The notes under the pieces were generated by a model that saw only the letters and a program-made list of their open reading frames with translations, searched no databases and was not told the DNA's origin. A stretch of DNA of 50,540 nucleotides from Acidobacteriota bacterium. Its GTDB lineage: Bacteria; Acidobacteriota; Blastocatellia; Chloracidobacteriales; JADJPF01. The number at the start of each line of letters is the position of its first letter. The stretch's first letter is position 1. Shown piece by piece: positions 18,218 through 28,101 of this stretch. The translations under genes were made by a program, and so were the position numbers. The stretch spans positions 1-50,540 of the forward strand of contig JACQZQ010000052.1 of the NCBI GenBank assembly GCA_016213785.1, written 5' to 3'.

Positions 18218-18664
18218 TTAGCTAGTTTTACCTAATCCTTCTTTAATTTCTTTAATATCTTCTTCCACTATATTAATTCTTTCATGAAAGTGTGCAACAC
18301 TCCTATCAAGAAAATGAATAGACTTAGCCTGTCTATCAAATTTTGTATTCATTTCTTCCCTAAACTCATCAATTGTAAGCCGCAAATTTCTCATTCCAAA
18401 ACGCATATTATCTTGACTACTTTGTAATTCTTCTAGATTTTTCTGGAATTGTTCCTGATTCATTCTAAGTTGTATTAGTGCTTTGTGAAATAAGTCTAGG
18501 TTTCTTTGGAATTGTTCTAATGTTTTCTCAAAAAGTTCTTGTTTTTTCTCAAAAAGTTCTTGTTTTTTCTCAAACTGCTCTTGTTTTTTCTCTATCCTAA
18601 GAACGTCAGAACGTAGTTCTTTCATTTGATTTAGCAGTAGTTGAAACATTTCTTCAGTAGTCAT
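18218..18664 (-). CDS. Coiled-coil protein with heptad-repeat expansion
   Basis: The start is set at the ATG at 18664, which follows AAAGG; the frame extends to 18730, but that upstream ATG has no ribosome-binding site and would add an odd hydrophobic leader. The product is about 148 residues and almost wholly helical. It contains seven-residue tandem units (KKQELFE repeated, then EKTLEQFQ, RNLDLFHK...), encoded by a near-perfect 21-bp DNA repeat at 18520-18592. No catalytic domain is visible. It lies directly upstream of the cysteine-cluster gene and is probably co-transcribed. It resembles generic coiled-coil proteins and no function can be assigned. Confidence 0.7.
   Translation of the reverse strand: MTTEEMFQLLLNQMKELRSDVLRIEKKQEQFEKKQELFEKKQELFEKTLEQFQRNLDLFHKALIQLRMNQEQFQKNLEELQSSQDNMRFGMRNLRLTIDEFREEMNTKFDRQAKSIHFLDRSVAHFHERINIVEEDIKEIKEGLGKTS
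18520..18592. repeat. 21-bp tandem repeat inside the coiled-coil gene
   Basis: Units of 21 bases (two near-identical copies starting GTTTTTTCTC at 18541 and 18562, with a diverged copy just before and a partial one after) each encode one heptad, EKKQELF. The unit length is seven codons, so copy-number change by slippage would lengthen or shorten the coiled coil without breaking the frame. Confidence 0.75.
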
Positions 18665-18791
18665 AAATTGTGCCTTTCTAAAAGAACATAAAAATAAGAT
18701 TAATAACTTTATTGCGGTAGTTACTAGCATAAGCTTAAGAGTTCTTAATGTCTAGTAGTTTGTTGGGTGGATTTGCTAGTAAACATAAAGT

Positions 18792-20933
18792 CTATACTAA
18801 TTGCTTTGTAAGCTCATCTACCTTTGTTACTGGCTCTTTACAGGTAAAATGCTCACATACATAAGCTGTAGCCATACCATCAATCATTAAGCGATTTGCT
18901 AGTAAGGGTAATAGATTAATAGATTCGCTATCTGATGGATGTACAACTAAGACTATTTTATTAGGTAAATGACCTTGATAAATTGTTTTTACTAAAGCTT
19001 TTGTATCGTCTGACTCAGGATTTCCAATAATTGCAATTTCTTTTGTCTGTCCAAGATAAAAGTCCAGTGCTCCTAACATATGCCCAAAGCCTCCAGGGAA
19101 ACGTTCTAGAGCTTTACCAACTAAGCCTAATATCCTAACTGCAATTTTTTCATAACGCTCATCATTAAAAATATGATGTAGTTTAAGTAAAACATCTACT
19201 GCAACAGAATTCCCTGATGGAGTAGCATTATCTGTATATTCTTTGCTACGAATAATTAACTCTTCATGGTCATTACTAGTAAAGAAAAACCCTCCTTCCT
19301 CTTCATCCCAAAACTGATTAATCATTATATCCGCTAGACGACGGGCTTCTACTAACCATTTTGTCTGAAAAGTAGCCTCATAAGTTGCAATTAAAGCATC
19401 TATAAAATATGCATAATCTTCTTGATAAGCATTAAATCTAGCTTGTTCATTCTTATAGCTACGTAGTAACCTTCCATTACTTGAGTTATAAGTTAAAATA
19501 AACTCAGTAGCTTTAATAGCAACTTGTTTATAATCATCTCGTTTTAGGGCTTGTGCAGCCTGGGCAAAAGACTTAATCATCATACCAGTCCAGGCAGTTA
19601 AAATTTTATCGTCTAATCCAGGCCAAACTCTTTTAGCACGAACTTCTCTTAGCTTTTTACGTGAGTTAGCTAGGTTTTTTCTTAGCTCTTCTATGCTAAT
19701 TTCACATAATTTACTTACTCTATCTTCCATTTCAGAAATTGGAAAATCAATATTAAGAATATTTCTTTCCTCAAAGTTACCATGTTTAGTAACTCCATAA
19801 AATTCAATAAAGGGCTTTGCTTCAGAGCCAAGAAGTTTTTCTATTTCTTCTTGATCCCAGACATAAAATTTACCTTCTTCGCCTTCACTATCAGCATCTA
19901 GAGTTGAGTAAAAGCCCCCTTTAGGATCGGTCATTTCTGCAACTACCCAATCTAGTATTTCTTCTGTAACTTGTTTGTAATATTTATTACCTGTCGCTTG
20001 ATAAGCCTCTAAGTAAACTTGGCTAAGTAAAGCATTATCATAAAGCATTTTTTCAAAGTGAGGAACAAGCCATTTTTCATCAGTAGAATAGCGGGCAAAA
20101 CCTCCTGCTAAATGGTCATAGATACCGCCTCTTGCCATTTTATCTAATGTTAACTCAACCATTTCTAGGGCTTTGTGGTCTTTAGTACGAGCAAAGGTTT
20201 TTAGTAAAAAGCTTAAATTCATTGGCTGAGGAAATTTAGGAGCATGACTAAAACCACCATTACGGCTATCAAAGTTAGTAGCTAGATTATGATAAGCCTT
20301 ACGTAAAATATCAGTGGAAAGAGGCGAATCTACAGGAATAAAGTTATTCATTGACCCGATTTCTTCTAAAACCTCTGTGCCTGCTTGGTCTAAACGGCTA
20401 CGTTCACTTGGATTTTGATAGGCATTTGTTATAGCAGTTAATACTTTAGGAAATCCTGGCATATTGTAGCGATCTTGGGGAGGAAAATAAGTACCACCAA
20501 AAAACGGTCTACCATCAGGAAAAAGAAAAACTGTCATAGGCCAGCCACCATGACGAGTCATTAACTGTACTGCACTCATATAAATATGGTCTAAATCTGG
20601 TCGCTCTTCTCTATCTACTTTTACACAAATAAAATTATCATTCATTAGTTTTGCTATATTTGGGTTTTCAAAAGATTCTCGTTCCATTACATGGCACCAA
20701 TGACAAGCAGAATAGCCTATTGAAAGCAGTATAGGCTTATCTTGTTTTTCAGCCTCTTCAAAAGCTTCTCTACACCATGGATACCAATCTACAGGATTAT
20801 GTGCATGTTGGAGTAAATAGGGACTTGTTTCATTAATCAAGCGATTTGTAAATTTATGATCAGACACGAGGGTTTTCTCTCCAAAAAAATTTTTTAACCT
20901 AGCTGGTAAGAATCTTAGAATGAAGTTAAGCAT
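18792..20933 (-). CDS. DUF255 thioredoxin-fold / glycosidase-like protein (YyaL, SPATA20 family)
   Basis: The 713-residue protein belongs to the conserved YyaL/SPATA20 family. The N-terminal DUF255 thioredoxin-like domain opens with [25 protein letters not shown] (about 29-53) and has the redox-type CHWC at 77-80, followed by [15 protein letters not shown] and [24 protein letters not shown]. The rest (about 190-700) is an alpha/alpha-barrel region like that of N-acylglucosamine epimerases ([31 protein letters not shown]). Family function is not settled; thiol-disulfide chemistry linked to sugar metabolism is suggested. No signal peptide is obvious. It appears as a single gene. Confidence 0.93.
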   Translation of the reverse strand: MLNFILRFLPARLKNFFGEKTLVSDHKFTNRLINETSPYLLQHAHNPVDWYPWCREAFEEAEKQDKPILLSIGYSACHWCHVMERESFENPNIAKLMNDNFICVKVDREERPDLDHIYMSAVQLMTRHGGWPMTVFLFPDGRPFFGGTYFPPQDRYNMPGFPKVLTAITNAYQNPSERSRLDQAGTEVLEEIGSMNNFIPVDSPLSTDILRKAYHNLATNFDSRNGGFSHAPKFPQPMNLSFLLKTFARTKDHKALEMVELTLDKMARGGIYDHLAGGFARYSTDEKWLVPHFEKMLYDNALLSQVYLEAYQATGNKYYKQVTEEILDWVVAEMTDPKGGFYSTLDADSEGEEGKFYVWDQEEIEKLLGSEAKPFIEFYGVTKHGNFEERNILNIDFPISEMEDRVSKLCEISIEELRKNLANSRKKLREVRAKRVWPGLDDKILTAWTGMMIKSFAQAAQALKRDDYKQVAIKATEFILTYNSSNGRLLRSYKNEQARFNAYQEDYAYFIDALIATYEATFQTKWLVEARRLADIMINQFWDEEEGGFFFTSNDHEELIIRSKEYTDNATPSGNSVAVDVLLKLHHIFNDERYEKIAVRILGLVGKALERFPGGFGHMLGALDFYLGQTKEIAIIGNPESDDTKALVKTIYQGHLPNKIVLVVHPSDSESINLLPLLANRLMIDGMATAYVCEHFTCKEPVTKVDELTKQLV

Positions 20934-21095
20934 AAGACTAGAATGGACTGCAAAAATGCTCCTAAAGTTTGGCTCTTATTGTTCTAAAAACTAAAGGCTT
21001 TTACAAAGTTTTTTAGGTTTTGGCTAAAAGCAATAATCTCTAAACCTACTGGTTAGAGTTGTTCATTACCAGATGATAACTCTATAATTGCCAGC

Positions 21096-21980
21096 ATGAC
21101 ACTACTTCAAGGTATATTTAGCGCAATAGTGACCCCTTTTGATCAAACAGGTCAATTGGATATAAAAGCATTAAAAACAAATTTTTCCATTTGGAATAAA
21201 ACTGGGCTTGCAGGCTATTTAGTCTTAGGTTCAACGGGCGAAGTAGTCCATTTAGAAGAAGAAGAAAAGCTTGAAGTCTTAAAAGTTGCTCGCCAATCGA
21301 TACCTTCAAATATGCCTATGATTGTTGGTACAGGTTTACATTCAACCAGTGCAACAATAGCTTTTACTAAGCTTGCAGCTAAATGTGCAGCAGATTATGC
21401 ACTGGTAGTTACACCGCACTATTTCAAAAGCTCAATGACTTTGGCAGCATTAAATGATTATTATCAAAAGGTTGCTGATACTAGCCCCATTCCTGTTTTA
21501 CTCTATAGCGTTCCGCAATTTACAGGTCTTTCACTTTCTCCAGAATTAATTGCTAAACTCTCAGAACATCCAAATATTGTAGGAATTAAAGATAGCTCAG
21601 GTGATATGCGTGTTTTAATGCAAACTATTAGTTTAGTTAAACCTACATTTAGTGTTTTAACTGGTAGTGCGCCAATTCTTTATCCTGCTTTAGCAATTGG
21701 CGCAAGAGGCGCTATTTTAGCTGTCGGTAATTTTGCAGCTAAACTTTGTTATGAAATTTTCCAAGCCTTTAATTCTAAACAACTAGAACTTGCTCAAAAT
21801 CAACAATTAAAACTTTTAGCCTTATCTGAACAGATTGCTAGCCGTTATGGTGTTGGTGGTATTAAATATGCAATGGATATTTTAGGCTATCAGGGCAAAG
21901 TAGTCCGAAGCCCTTTGCTAATGCCTGATGAAACGGCTCAAAAAGCAATTCAAACAACTTTAAATAACTTTCAACTTTAA
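21096..21980 (+). CDS. DapA/HOGA-family class I aldolase
   Basis: The 294-residue TIM-barrel protein is of the dihydrodipicolinate synthase / N-acetylneuraminate lyase superfamily. The substrate-binding loop GSTGE is at 45-49, the Schiff-base lysine is K165 in GIKDSSGD, and the catalytic tyrosine is about Y137 in LLYSVPQ. In true DHDPS the loop is usually GTTGE and the tyrosine region YNVP; the GSTGE/YSVP form is seen in several paralogues, including 4-hydroxy-2-oxoglutarate aldolases, so I do not assign dapA. bshC follows 38 bases downstream, probably in one transcript; no lysine-pathway gene is adjacent. Confidence 0.85.
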   Translation: MTLLQGIFSAIVTPFDQTGQLDIKALKTNFSIWNKTGLAGYLVLGSTGEVVHLEEEEKLEVLKVARQSIPSNMPMIVGTGLHSTSATIAFTKLAAKCAADYALVVTPHYFKSSMTLAALNDYYQKVADTSPIPVLLYSVPQFTGLSLSPELIAKLSEHPNIVGIKDSSGDMRVLMQTISLVKPTFSVLTGSAPILYPALAIGARGAILAVGNFAAKLCYEIFQAFNSKQLELAQNQQLKLLALSEQIASRYGVGGIKYAMDILGYQGKVVRSPLLMPDETAQKAIQTTLNNFQL

Positions 21981-22018
21981 GATCTTTCCATTAAGAAAAC
22001 TACGAAAAAGGATATTTT

Positions 22019-23743
22019 GTGAGCGCTCCCCAATCAAACCCTTCAAATAACGATATTTTAAGTCAACTCTCTATTTCTCAACTACCTTTTACACAGATTC
22101 CTAATAGCTCAAAGCTATATCTAGACTATCTTTATGATTCTACACAAGTAATAGACTTTTACCCTTCTCTTAATTCTAACAATTCATCCAATAACTCACC
22201 AACCAACAGCCCATTGCCTAAGAGTTTAGTAGAGACTGTTTTATCAAATTCTGCTAACGTTATCAGACGAACACAGCAAAGAGACTTAGTAGCCAATATA
22301 TTAAAAGAACAAAATCAAGTTTTTGGATGTTCAGAAAAGGCTCTGCAAAATATTGAATTACTTAAAGATCCGTCTACAGTAGCAATAATTACAGGGCAGC
22401 AAGCAGGACTTTTTGGTGGGCCACTCTATAGTGTTTATAAAGCGTTAACCGCTATTAAACTAGCAGAAGAGCTTAATCTTAAAGGACAAAAAGCTATTCC
22501 TATTTTTTGGATTGCTAGCGAAGATCATGATTATGAAGAAGTATCTTTTTCAAATGTGATTAATCGTGAAGGACACTTAAACAAAATTAAACATGAAGCT
22601 AAAGGAAACCTAGGCAACTCATCTATAGGAAATTTAACAATCTCTCAAGAAATAGAAGAAAATATCTCCCAATTATTTGCTAGTTTGCCCCAATCAGAGT
22701 TTGTTAGTGAATTAGAAAAAGAATTATGTAGCGCTTATAGCATAGAGAAAGCTTTTGCTAAAGCTTTTGGTCAAATAATCACTAACTTCTTTACTAAGTA
22801 TGGGCTGGTGTTAATTGATCCAATGGATACTAAGTTAAAACAATTGGCTGCACCTATTTTTGAACAAGCAATTAATAAAACACAAGAGATTGCTCAAGCT
22901 TTAGTTAACCGTAGCCAAGAACTAGAATCTAAAGGCTATCACGCCCAAGTTTATACTAGCCTCGATATGGTAACATTCTTTACATTAGAAAATGAGCATC
23001 GTAGCGCTTTGCGCCATAATGAAGAAAACTTTACTCTAAAACATAGTTCCTTTACTTATACTAAAGAAGATCTACTTGCTAAGTTAAAAGCAGATCCATC
23101 AAACTTTAGTCCTAATGTAATGTTACGGCCTATTATACAAGACTACTTACTCCCAACAGCAGTTTATATAGGTGGCCCGGCTGAAGTAGCTTATTTTGCT
23201 CAAATAAGTGCTATATATAAATTTTTTCCTGTAGAGTTTCCCATAATATTAGCTCGTAATAGTTTTACCGTCATTCAACACCGAGATAGTAACTTATTAA
23301 AAAAATGGGGATTAGAGTTTACTGATCTTTTTGCAGGCTTAGAAGTTATTAAACGCAAGGTTTTAGAAAATAATTTAGACCAAGAAATAATCCAGGTTTT
23401 TGATGAAACTAACCAAGTGCTTCAATCTCAATTAGATAAATTACAAAACTCGCTAGTTAAAATTGATCCTACTTTAGCAGAAGCATTAAGGGGAGGAAAA
23501 GAAAAAATCTTCTATCAAATCAATAATTTACATACTAGATTTATTAATAGTAATGCAAAACGGCAAGAAACTTTAGTAAAACAAATTGAGCGTACTTTTA
23601 ATGTACTTTACCCACATAAAAACTTACAGGAAAGAGAATTAAATATTTACCATTTTTTAGCTAGGTATGGAGTTAAATTTATTGATTTACTTTACAAAAA
23701 TACTAGCCCAGAAAATAAAAACCATTTAATTTTAAGTATTTAG
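22019..23743 (+). CDS. bshC: Bacillithiol biosynthesis cysteine-adding enzyme BshC
   Basis: BshC adds cysteine to glucosaminyl-malate, the last step of bacillithiol synthesis. The 574-residue protein has the BshC hallmarks VAIITGQQAGLFGGPLY near 118-134, FWIASEDHDYEEVS near 163-176, and VYIGGPAEVAYFAQ near 382-395, and ends with the C-terminal coiled region. It starts at GTG 22019 after AAAAAGGA. The bshA and bshB genes are not in this window. Its presence suggests that bacillithiol is a low-molecular-weight thiol here, as reported for several Firmicutes, Bacteroidetes and Acidobacteriota. It is convergent with pcm, with 16 bases between the stops. Confidence 0.95.
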   Translation: MSAPQSNPSNNDILSQLSISQLPFTQIPNSSKLYLDYLYDSTQVIDFYPSLNSNNSSNNSPTNSPLPKSLVETVLSNSANVIRRTQQRDLVANILKEQNQVFGCSEKALQNIELLKDPSTVAIITGQQAGLFGGPLYSVYKALTAIKLAEELNLKGQKAIPIFWIASEDHDYEEVSFSNVINREGHLNKIKHEAKGNLGNSSIGNLTISQEIEENISQLFASLPQSEFVSELEKELCSAYSIEKAFAKAFGQIITNFFTKYGLVLIDPMDTKLKQLAAPIFEQAINKTQEIAQALVNRSQELESKGYHAQVYTSLDMVTFFTLENEHRSALRHNEENFTLKHSSFTYTKEDLLAKLKADPSNFSPNVMLRPIIQDYLLPTAVYIGGPAEVAYFAQISAIYKFFPVEFPIILARNSFTVIQHRDSNLLKKWGLEFTDLFAGLEVIKRKVLENNLDQEIIQVFDETNQVLQSQLDKLQNSLVKIDPTLAEALRGGKEKIFYQINNLHTRFINSNAKRQETLVKQIERTFNVLYPHKNLQERELNIYHFLARYGVKFIDLLYKNTSPENKNHLILSI

Positions 23744-23759
23744 CAAAAAAAGTGAAAAT

Positions 23760-24416
23760 TTATTTATTCCAACCTTGACGGCCAATCATTTTTACAAAAA
23801 CTACTCCTCCATGGTCTTCTACTGTGGTGCCTTGGCGGATTTTACGAACGCGAATTAGACGTTGATCTTGTTCTGTACCAATAGGTAAAACTAAACAGCC
23901 TCCTATTTCTAACTGTTCTACTAGGGCAGTTGGAATGTCTGGAGCAGCCGCAGCTGCTAAAATCCCTTTATATGGCGCGTGTTCAGACCAACCTAAGCTA
24001 CCATCTGAGCAACGCATTATTACATTATCAATATTAAACTGACGTATTCTAGCCTTAGCAAGACGCGTAAGTTCTTCAATTCGTTCAATAGAAAAAATTA
24101 ATCCTGCTACATGAGATAAAACTGCTGTTTGATAACCTGAACCTGCGCCAACTTCTAGAACTCTATCTTTTTTAGTTACTTCTAGAAGTTCTGTCATTTT
24201 AGCTACCATATAAGGTTGAGAAATTGTTTGACCTCCAGGGATTGGTAGAGGGTGATCTCCGTAGGCTTTACAGGTAAGAGCTTCTTCTACAAACAGATGC
24301 CTAGGTACACTAGCCATAGCTTTTAATACACGTTCATCACGTACACCCTTAAGGCGTAAAGAGTTAAGCATACGTTGACGGGCAAAATGATAAGGGTCTG
24401 TAGCAGTTAAACTCAT
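23760..24416 (-). CDS. pcm: Protein-L-isoaspartate O-methyltransferase
   Basis: This enzyme methylates isoaspartyl residues with S-adenosylmethionine so that damaged proteins can be repaired. In its 218 residues are GDHPLPIPGGQTISQPYMVA near 57-76, the SAM-binding motif VLEVGAGSGYQTAVL near 90-104, and IRQFNIDNVIMRCSDGSLGW. The length is typical. It lies 57 bases downstream of surE on the same strand; surE-pcm is a classic stationary-phase repair pair. No ribosome-binding site is evident. Confidence 0.95.
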   Translation of the reverse strand: MSLTATDPYHFARQRMLNSLRLKGVRDERVLKAMASVPRHLFVEEALTCKAYGDHPLPIPGGQTISQPYMVAKMTELLEVTKKDRVLEVGAGSGYQTAVLSHVAGLIFSIERIEELTRLAKARIRQFNIDNVIMRCSDGSLGWSEHAPYKGILAAAAAPDIPTALVEQLEIGGCLVLPIGTEQDQRLIRVRKIRQGTTVEDHGGVVFVKMIGRQGWNK

Positions 24417-24473
24417 AAGTAGAATGCTTTTTTAAGAACAAAATTTTAGCTTTATTCTTACCTTAAGAAAAGA

Positions 24474-25292
24474 TTAATACAAATGATCTTGGTTATCTTT
24501 ATTGTCTAACTCATTGATTTTGTTTGGGCTATCTTGTTTATAAACGCTTAACCAATGGCCGTCCCATTTTTCAAGTTCTGATAAATGAGCATAATTAGTC
24601 ATATCATTTTTTATAGGTGTAATAGAAACCAGCCCTTGTTTTATTGCTGCAAAGTCTGTACCTGCGTTTTGCTCCCAAGAAATTTTCCCATACCCTACCC
24701 AATAATAAGGACGATTACGAGGATCATGATTTATAAGAATTTCAGTTCCAGCAGACCTACTAGCTTGGCGAGTAAGAGCAATTCCTTTAATTGGGCCTCG
24801 TGGAACATTAACATTTAGAAGTGTTCCTTTAGGTAGTCCTGATTTTAATACATTACTAGAGATTTCTTTAGCTACTTGTGCTGCATATTGAAAATCATAG
24901 CGCTCACGTCCTGCTAAAGACACAGCAATTGAGGCTATACCATAGAAAGTTCCCTCCATTGCTCCAGCAACCGTTCCTGAATAATGTATATCATCACCTA
25001 AATTTGCACCTCGGTTTATACCTGAAACTACTAGATCTGGTAGAGCATTATTAAGTAAGATATTTATTGCAAGTACTACGCAATCTGTAGGAGTACCAGT
25101 AACAGCATAACATGCTTCATCACGTTTTTCGATTCTTAAAGGAGAATGAAGAGTTAAAGAGTGGGATACGGCTGTCATATCTGTACTAGGAGCAACTACA
25201 ATTACATCACCTAGAGTTGAGAGGCTATCGGCTAAAGCCTTGATTCCATCTGAGTCTATTCCATCATCATTAGTTACTAAAATTTTTGGCAT
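24474..25292 (-). CDS. surE: 5'/3'-nucleotidase SurE
   Basis: SurE is a metal-dependent nucleoside-monophosphate phosphatase. The start is set at the ATG at 25292 giving MPKILVTNDDGIDSDG, the universal SurE N-terminus; the open frame reaches back to a TTG at 25331 that would add an unlikely hydrophobic leader. The metal-binding DD pair is at residues 8-9, and the family signature VSGINRGANLGDDIHYSGTV follows near 92-111 with GTPTDCV before it. The length, about 272 residues, is slightly above average because of a hydrophilic tail (KQDSPNKINELDNKDNQDHLY). It lies between tRNA-Pro and pcm, an arrangement found in several phyla. Confidence 0.95.
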   Translation of the reverse strand: MPKILVTNDDGIDSDGIKALADSLSTLGDVIVVAPSTDMTAVSHSLTLHSPLRIEKRDEACYAVTGTPTDCVVLAINILLNNALPDLVVSGINRGANLGDDIHYSGTVAGAMEGTFYGIASIAVSLAGRERYDFQYAAQVAKEISSNVLKSGLPKGTLLNVNVPRGPIKGIALTRQASRSAGTEILINHDPRNRPYYWVGYGKISWEQNAGTDFAAIKQGLVSITPIKNDMTNYAHLSELEKWDGHWLSVYKQDSPNKINELDNKDNQDHLY

Positions 25293-25378
25293 ATAAAAAG
25301 TTATATAAAGTAAAACGAGGCGCAAAAACAAGTTTTAACTTGCCTCGCGCCTCAGTTCTTGATGTATCAAAAATTTAA

Positions 25379-25454
25379 TCGGGATGACTGGATTCGAACC
25401 AGCGACCTCACGCACCCCAAGCGTGCACTCTAATCCAGACTGAGCTACATCCCG
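25379..25454 (-). tRNA. tRNA-Pro (anticodon GGG)
   Basis: The 76-base molecule folds as a full cloverleaf: acceptor stem CGGGATG/CATCCCG with discriminator A, D stem GCTC/GAGT, anticodon stem CACGC/GCGTG with loop TTGGGGT (anticodon GGG, G37 as usual for tRNA-Pro), and T arm GCTGG-TTCGAAT-CCAGT. U8 and A9 are in place. CCA is not encoded. It sits 10 bases after the merR-like gene, with surE next on the same strand. Confidence 0.97.
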
Positions 25455-25464
25455 AGTTGGGTCA

Positions 25465-26040
25465 TTATTTGGCCGTGATTATTGCATCGCGAGAAAGCCT
25501 TGTCAATAAACCTTGCAGATCCTGCCTAATTTGACGTAAAGCAACTTTTTGTTCTGTGCTTAAAATGGGTTTTGTTAAAGCTGAGGGTTCTAGGCTACTA
25601 GATGTAGTTTCTGTAGCAACAATAGAAACCGGTTTTGTATCTATTGGCTTAAGTTCTTCTATTAGTAGTTTGGGTTCTTCTGTCACTAGTTGAGTAGCTA
25701 TAGGCTCAGCTTTTATTTCAGCAGATATTTCTAAGATTTCTGGAGTAACAACTTTTAATTTAGCTCCACCACGAACTTCTGAAGCAAGTTTCTTTTTTGC
25801 TCCAGCAATAGTAAACCCTTCATCATAAAGAAGTTGTTTAATACGAAAAACTACTTCTACATCCTTACGACGATAAGTGCGTTGACCTGCACGGTTTTTT
25901 TGTGGAGTCAACATAGGAAATTCTGATTCCCAATAACGCAAGACGTGAGGTTGAACATCTATTAAATCACAGACTTCACCTATCTTAAAAAATAGTTTAT
26001 CTGGTATGGATTTAACTGGATAAATTCTTGCTTTTTCCAT
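25465..26040 (-). CDS. MerR-family transcriptional regulator
   Basis: The 191-residue protein has the MerR winged-helix domain at ~15-85: [69 protein letters not shown], here given as a span rather than a motif (residues 17-85). The C-terminal part is Pro/Glu/Thr-rich and ends with a predicted helix ([18 protein letters not shown]) that could dimerise; no metal-binding cysteines are visible. Such regulators next to tRNA-Pro and near ihfA/pheT are conserved in several phyla, and their targets are unknown. The gene starts at 26040. Confidence 0.9.
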   Translation of the reverse strand: MEKARIYPVKSIPDKLFFKIGEVCDLIDVQPHVLRYWESEFPMLTPQKNRAGQRTYRRKDVEVVFRIKQLLYDEGFTIAGAKKKLASEVRGGAKLKVVTPEILEISAEIKAEPIATQLVTEEPKLLIEELKPIDTKPVSIVATETTSSSLEPSALTKPILSTEQKVALRQIRQDLQGLLTRLSRDAIITAK

Positions 26041-26450
26041 AAAAACACCACCTACAAAGTAGAAAGCCCTATTTATACTTTATTCTAAAATAAAGTATAA
26101 AAATACAAATTTTCTAATTTTAGCTTACTAAAGTTATCAACAATAATTTAAGTTATAATTAGAAAAAGATTAAGGAAGCTTACTGTTTCGGTTAATAAAA
26201 TCTGGTCAGTATGTTACGACATTTCTTATAAAAGTGTCAACCATCAAGAAAGACTAAGCCACTACTTTTCCCTAGTTTAGAGCAAAATAGCCACTCGTAA
26301 TCTTTCTAATAAACCTTTTAACCCTTCGGTAAAGACTCTCTCAGTTATCTTGGTAGCAATTCTTTTTCCTGCTAAAATGACCGGTTTTATTTCTGACGCT
26401 TAAATTTTATATTAACCGACCTAATTTTAATTAAATAAGGAAAAAGTATT
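26041..26450. other. 410-base region between divergent merR and serA
   Basis: No gene could be supported here. It must contain the promoters of the divergent merR-like gene and serA. A small hairpin candidate (CTTTTAACC-CTTC-GGTAAAG) lies near 26312-26332. I looked for a T-box or a serine/glycine riboswitch layout and found none. Confidence 0.5.
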
Positions 26451-28040
26451 ATGAGTTATAAAGTACTTGTTTGCGGCAATCTTTCTGAAGCAGGACTAAA
26501 AATTTTAGAGCAAGCTGATGGAATTGAAGTGGATCGCAAAGGCGAATTAAAAGAAGAACAGCTGCTTGAAATTATTGCTAACTATGATGGTGTTATCGTA
26601 AGAAGTGATACTAAAATTACTGCCCCAGTCATTGCTCAAGGAGATAAACTAAAAGTTCTTGGTCGTGCAGGCACAGGTGTTGATAATATTGATGTTGCAG
26701 CCGCTACACAACGTGGTATTGTCGTAATGAATACTCCTGGTGGAAATACTGTAACTACGGCTGAGCATACATTGGCTTTAATGGTTTCTCTAGCACGTAA
26801 TGTTGCTCAAGCATCTGCTTCAACTAAAGCAGGTAAATGGGAAAAAAAGAAGTTTACAGGAGTAGAATTACTAGATAAAGTTCTTGGTATTGTTGGAATG
26901 GGACGAATTGGAAGTATAGTTGCGTCTCGTGCTCTTGGTTTTGGAATGCGCCCAATTTGTTTTGATCCTTACTTAACTCGCGAGGCTGCTGCTAAACTTA
27001 ATGTTGAACTTGTTTCTTTAGATGATCTGTTTGCACGTGCTGATTTCATCACAGTTCACACTCCAATGACAGCAGAAACCAAAAATATTATTAACAAAGA
27101 TGCCTTTGCAAAAATGAAAGATGGAGTACGTATTATTAACTGTGCTCGCGGTGGACTTGTTAATGAAACTGATCTTTGTGACGCGATCAAAAGCGGTAAA
27201 GTCGCTGGTGCAGCACTAGATGTTTTTGTTGAAGAACCCATTTCTCCTGATAATCCTCTCTTAAAACTTGACCAAGTAATCTGTACTCCTCACTTAGGTG
27301 CTTCTACTGCCGAGGCTCAAATCAATGTAGCAGTTGCTATTGCTGAACAAATGCGAGACTTCTTTTCAACAGGAACAATTCGTGGTGCGGTAAATGCTTC
27401 ATCAGTAAACCCTGAGGTCTTAGCACAAGTTAAACCTTATATTGAGCTTGGAGAAAAAATAGGATCATTCCAAGGTCAAGCCTTTGGTCATAATGTTAAA
27501 AAGATTCATATTGATTATTCTGGCGATGTTGTAGAGTACGATGTAAAGCTTATTACTCAAGCTATTTTAGTAGGACTACTTTCCCCAACTAGCGAAAGAG
27601 TAAATTTTGTTAATGCTGCTCTTGTTGCACAAGAGCGAGGAATACGTATTAGTGAAGCCCGCTCACGTCGTGCTACAGACTTTGCAAGTATGGTTGAAGT
27701 TACTATGGAAACCGATGAACAACAAAGCCGCGTAGCTGGGGCATTACTAGGCGAAAAAGACCTTCGCATTGTTCGTGTTAATGGCTTTAACCTAGAAGCA
27801 ATTCCTAGAGGCCATATGCTACTTTGCACTAATAAAGACGTTCCAGGCGTACTAGGAAAATTCTGTAGTTTGCTTGGAGATAATAATATCAATATTGGTA
27901 GACTTTACTTAGGGCGTAAGGAAATGGGAGGAACAGCTATTATGCTTTGTCAAATAGACACTGCTGCCAGCGATGAACTCTTAAGCGCACTTACTGAAAT
28001 GCCAAATATTATTTCTGCTAAGCGAGTTTACTTAACCTAA
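26451..28040 (+). CDS. serA: D-3-phosphoglycerate dehydrogenase
   Basis: SerA oxidises 3-phosphoglycerate, the first committed step of serine synthesis. The 529-residue long-form enzyme has a split substrate domain ([21 protein letters not shown] near 75), the NAD-binding Rossmann motif [13 protein letters not shown] near 145, catalytic Arg in [10 protein letters not shown] near 230, Glu in EEPI and His in HLGAST near 280. It also has the intervening ASB domain and a C-terminal ACT domain (~455-529: [20 protein letters not shown]...), which in this family can give serine feedback control. AAGGA precedes the start. It is monocistronic, with a shared hairpin against dcd. Confidence 0.97.
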   Translation: MSYKVLVCGNLSEAGLKILEQADGIEVDRKGELKEEQLLEIIANYDGVIVRSDTKITAPVIAQGDKLKVLGRAGTGVDNIDVAAATQRGIVVMNTPGGNTVTTAEHTLALMVSLARNVAQASASTKAGKWEKKKFTGVELLDKVLGIVGMGRIGSIVASRALGFGMRPICFDPYLTREAAAKLNVELVSLDDLFARADFITVHTPMTAETKNIINKDAFAKMKDGVRIINCARGGLVNETDLCDAIKSGKVAGAALDVFVEEPISPDNPLLKLDQVICTPHLGASTAEAQINVAVAIAEQMRDFFSTGTIRGAVNASSVNPEVLAQVKPYIELGEKIGSFQGQAFGHNVKKIHIDYSGDVVEYDVKLITQAILVGLLSPTSERVNFVNAALVAQERGIRISEARSRRATDFASMVEVTMETDEQQSRVAGALLGEKDLRIVRVNGFNLEAIPRGHMLLCTNKDVPGVLGKFCSLLGDNNINIGRLYLGRKEMGGTAIMLCQIDTAASDELLSALTEMPNIISAKRVYLT

Positions 28041-28067
28041 AATAAAAGTACAGGCAAGCCTTTTGTT

Positions 28068-28101
28068 AAGTAGAGGCAAACACATAGGTTTGCCTCTACT
28101 T
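28068..28101. terminator. Hairpin shared by convergent serA and dcd
   Basis: A perfect 14-bp stem (AAGTAGAGGCAAAC / GTTTGCCTCTACTT) encloses a 6-base loop. It lies 28 bases after serA and overlaps the first two bases of the dcd stop codon complement at 28100-28102. T-runs are weak on both strands, so it may act mostly as a 3'-end stabilising structure. Confidence 0.6.

Noticed and set aside
18520-18592. CRISPR-like array
   Set aside because: The 21-bp units are directly adjacent, without spacers, and lie in frame in a coding region.
21096-21980. Assigning the aldolase as dapA
   Set aside because: The GSTGE loop and YSVP region differ from the usual DHDPS form and no lysine-pathway neighbour is present, so only the family is named.
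26300-26450. T-box or serine-related riboswitch before serA
   Set aside because: No T-box sequence, no specifier loop and no terminator/antiterminator pair could be drawn.
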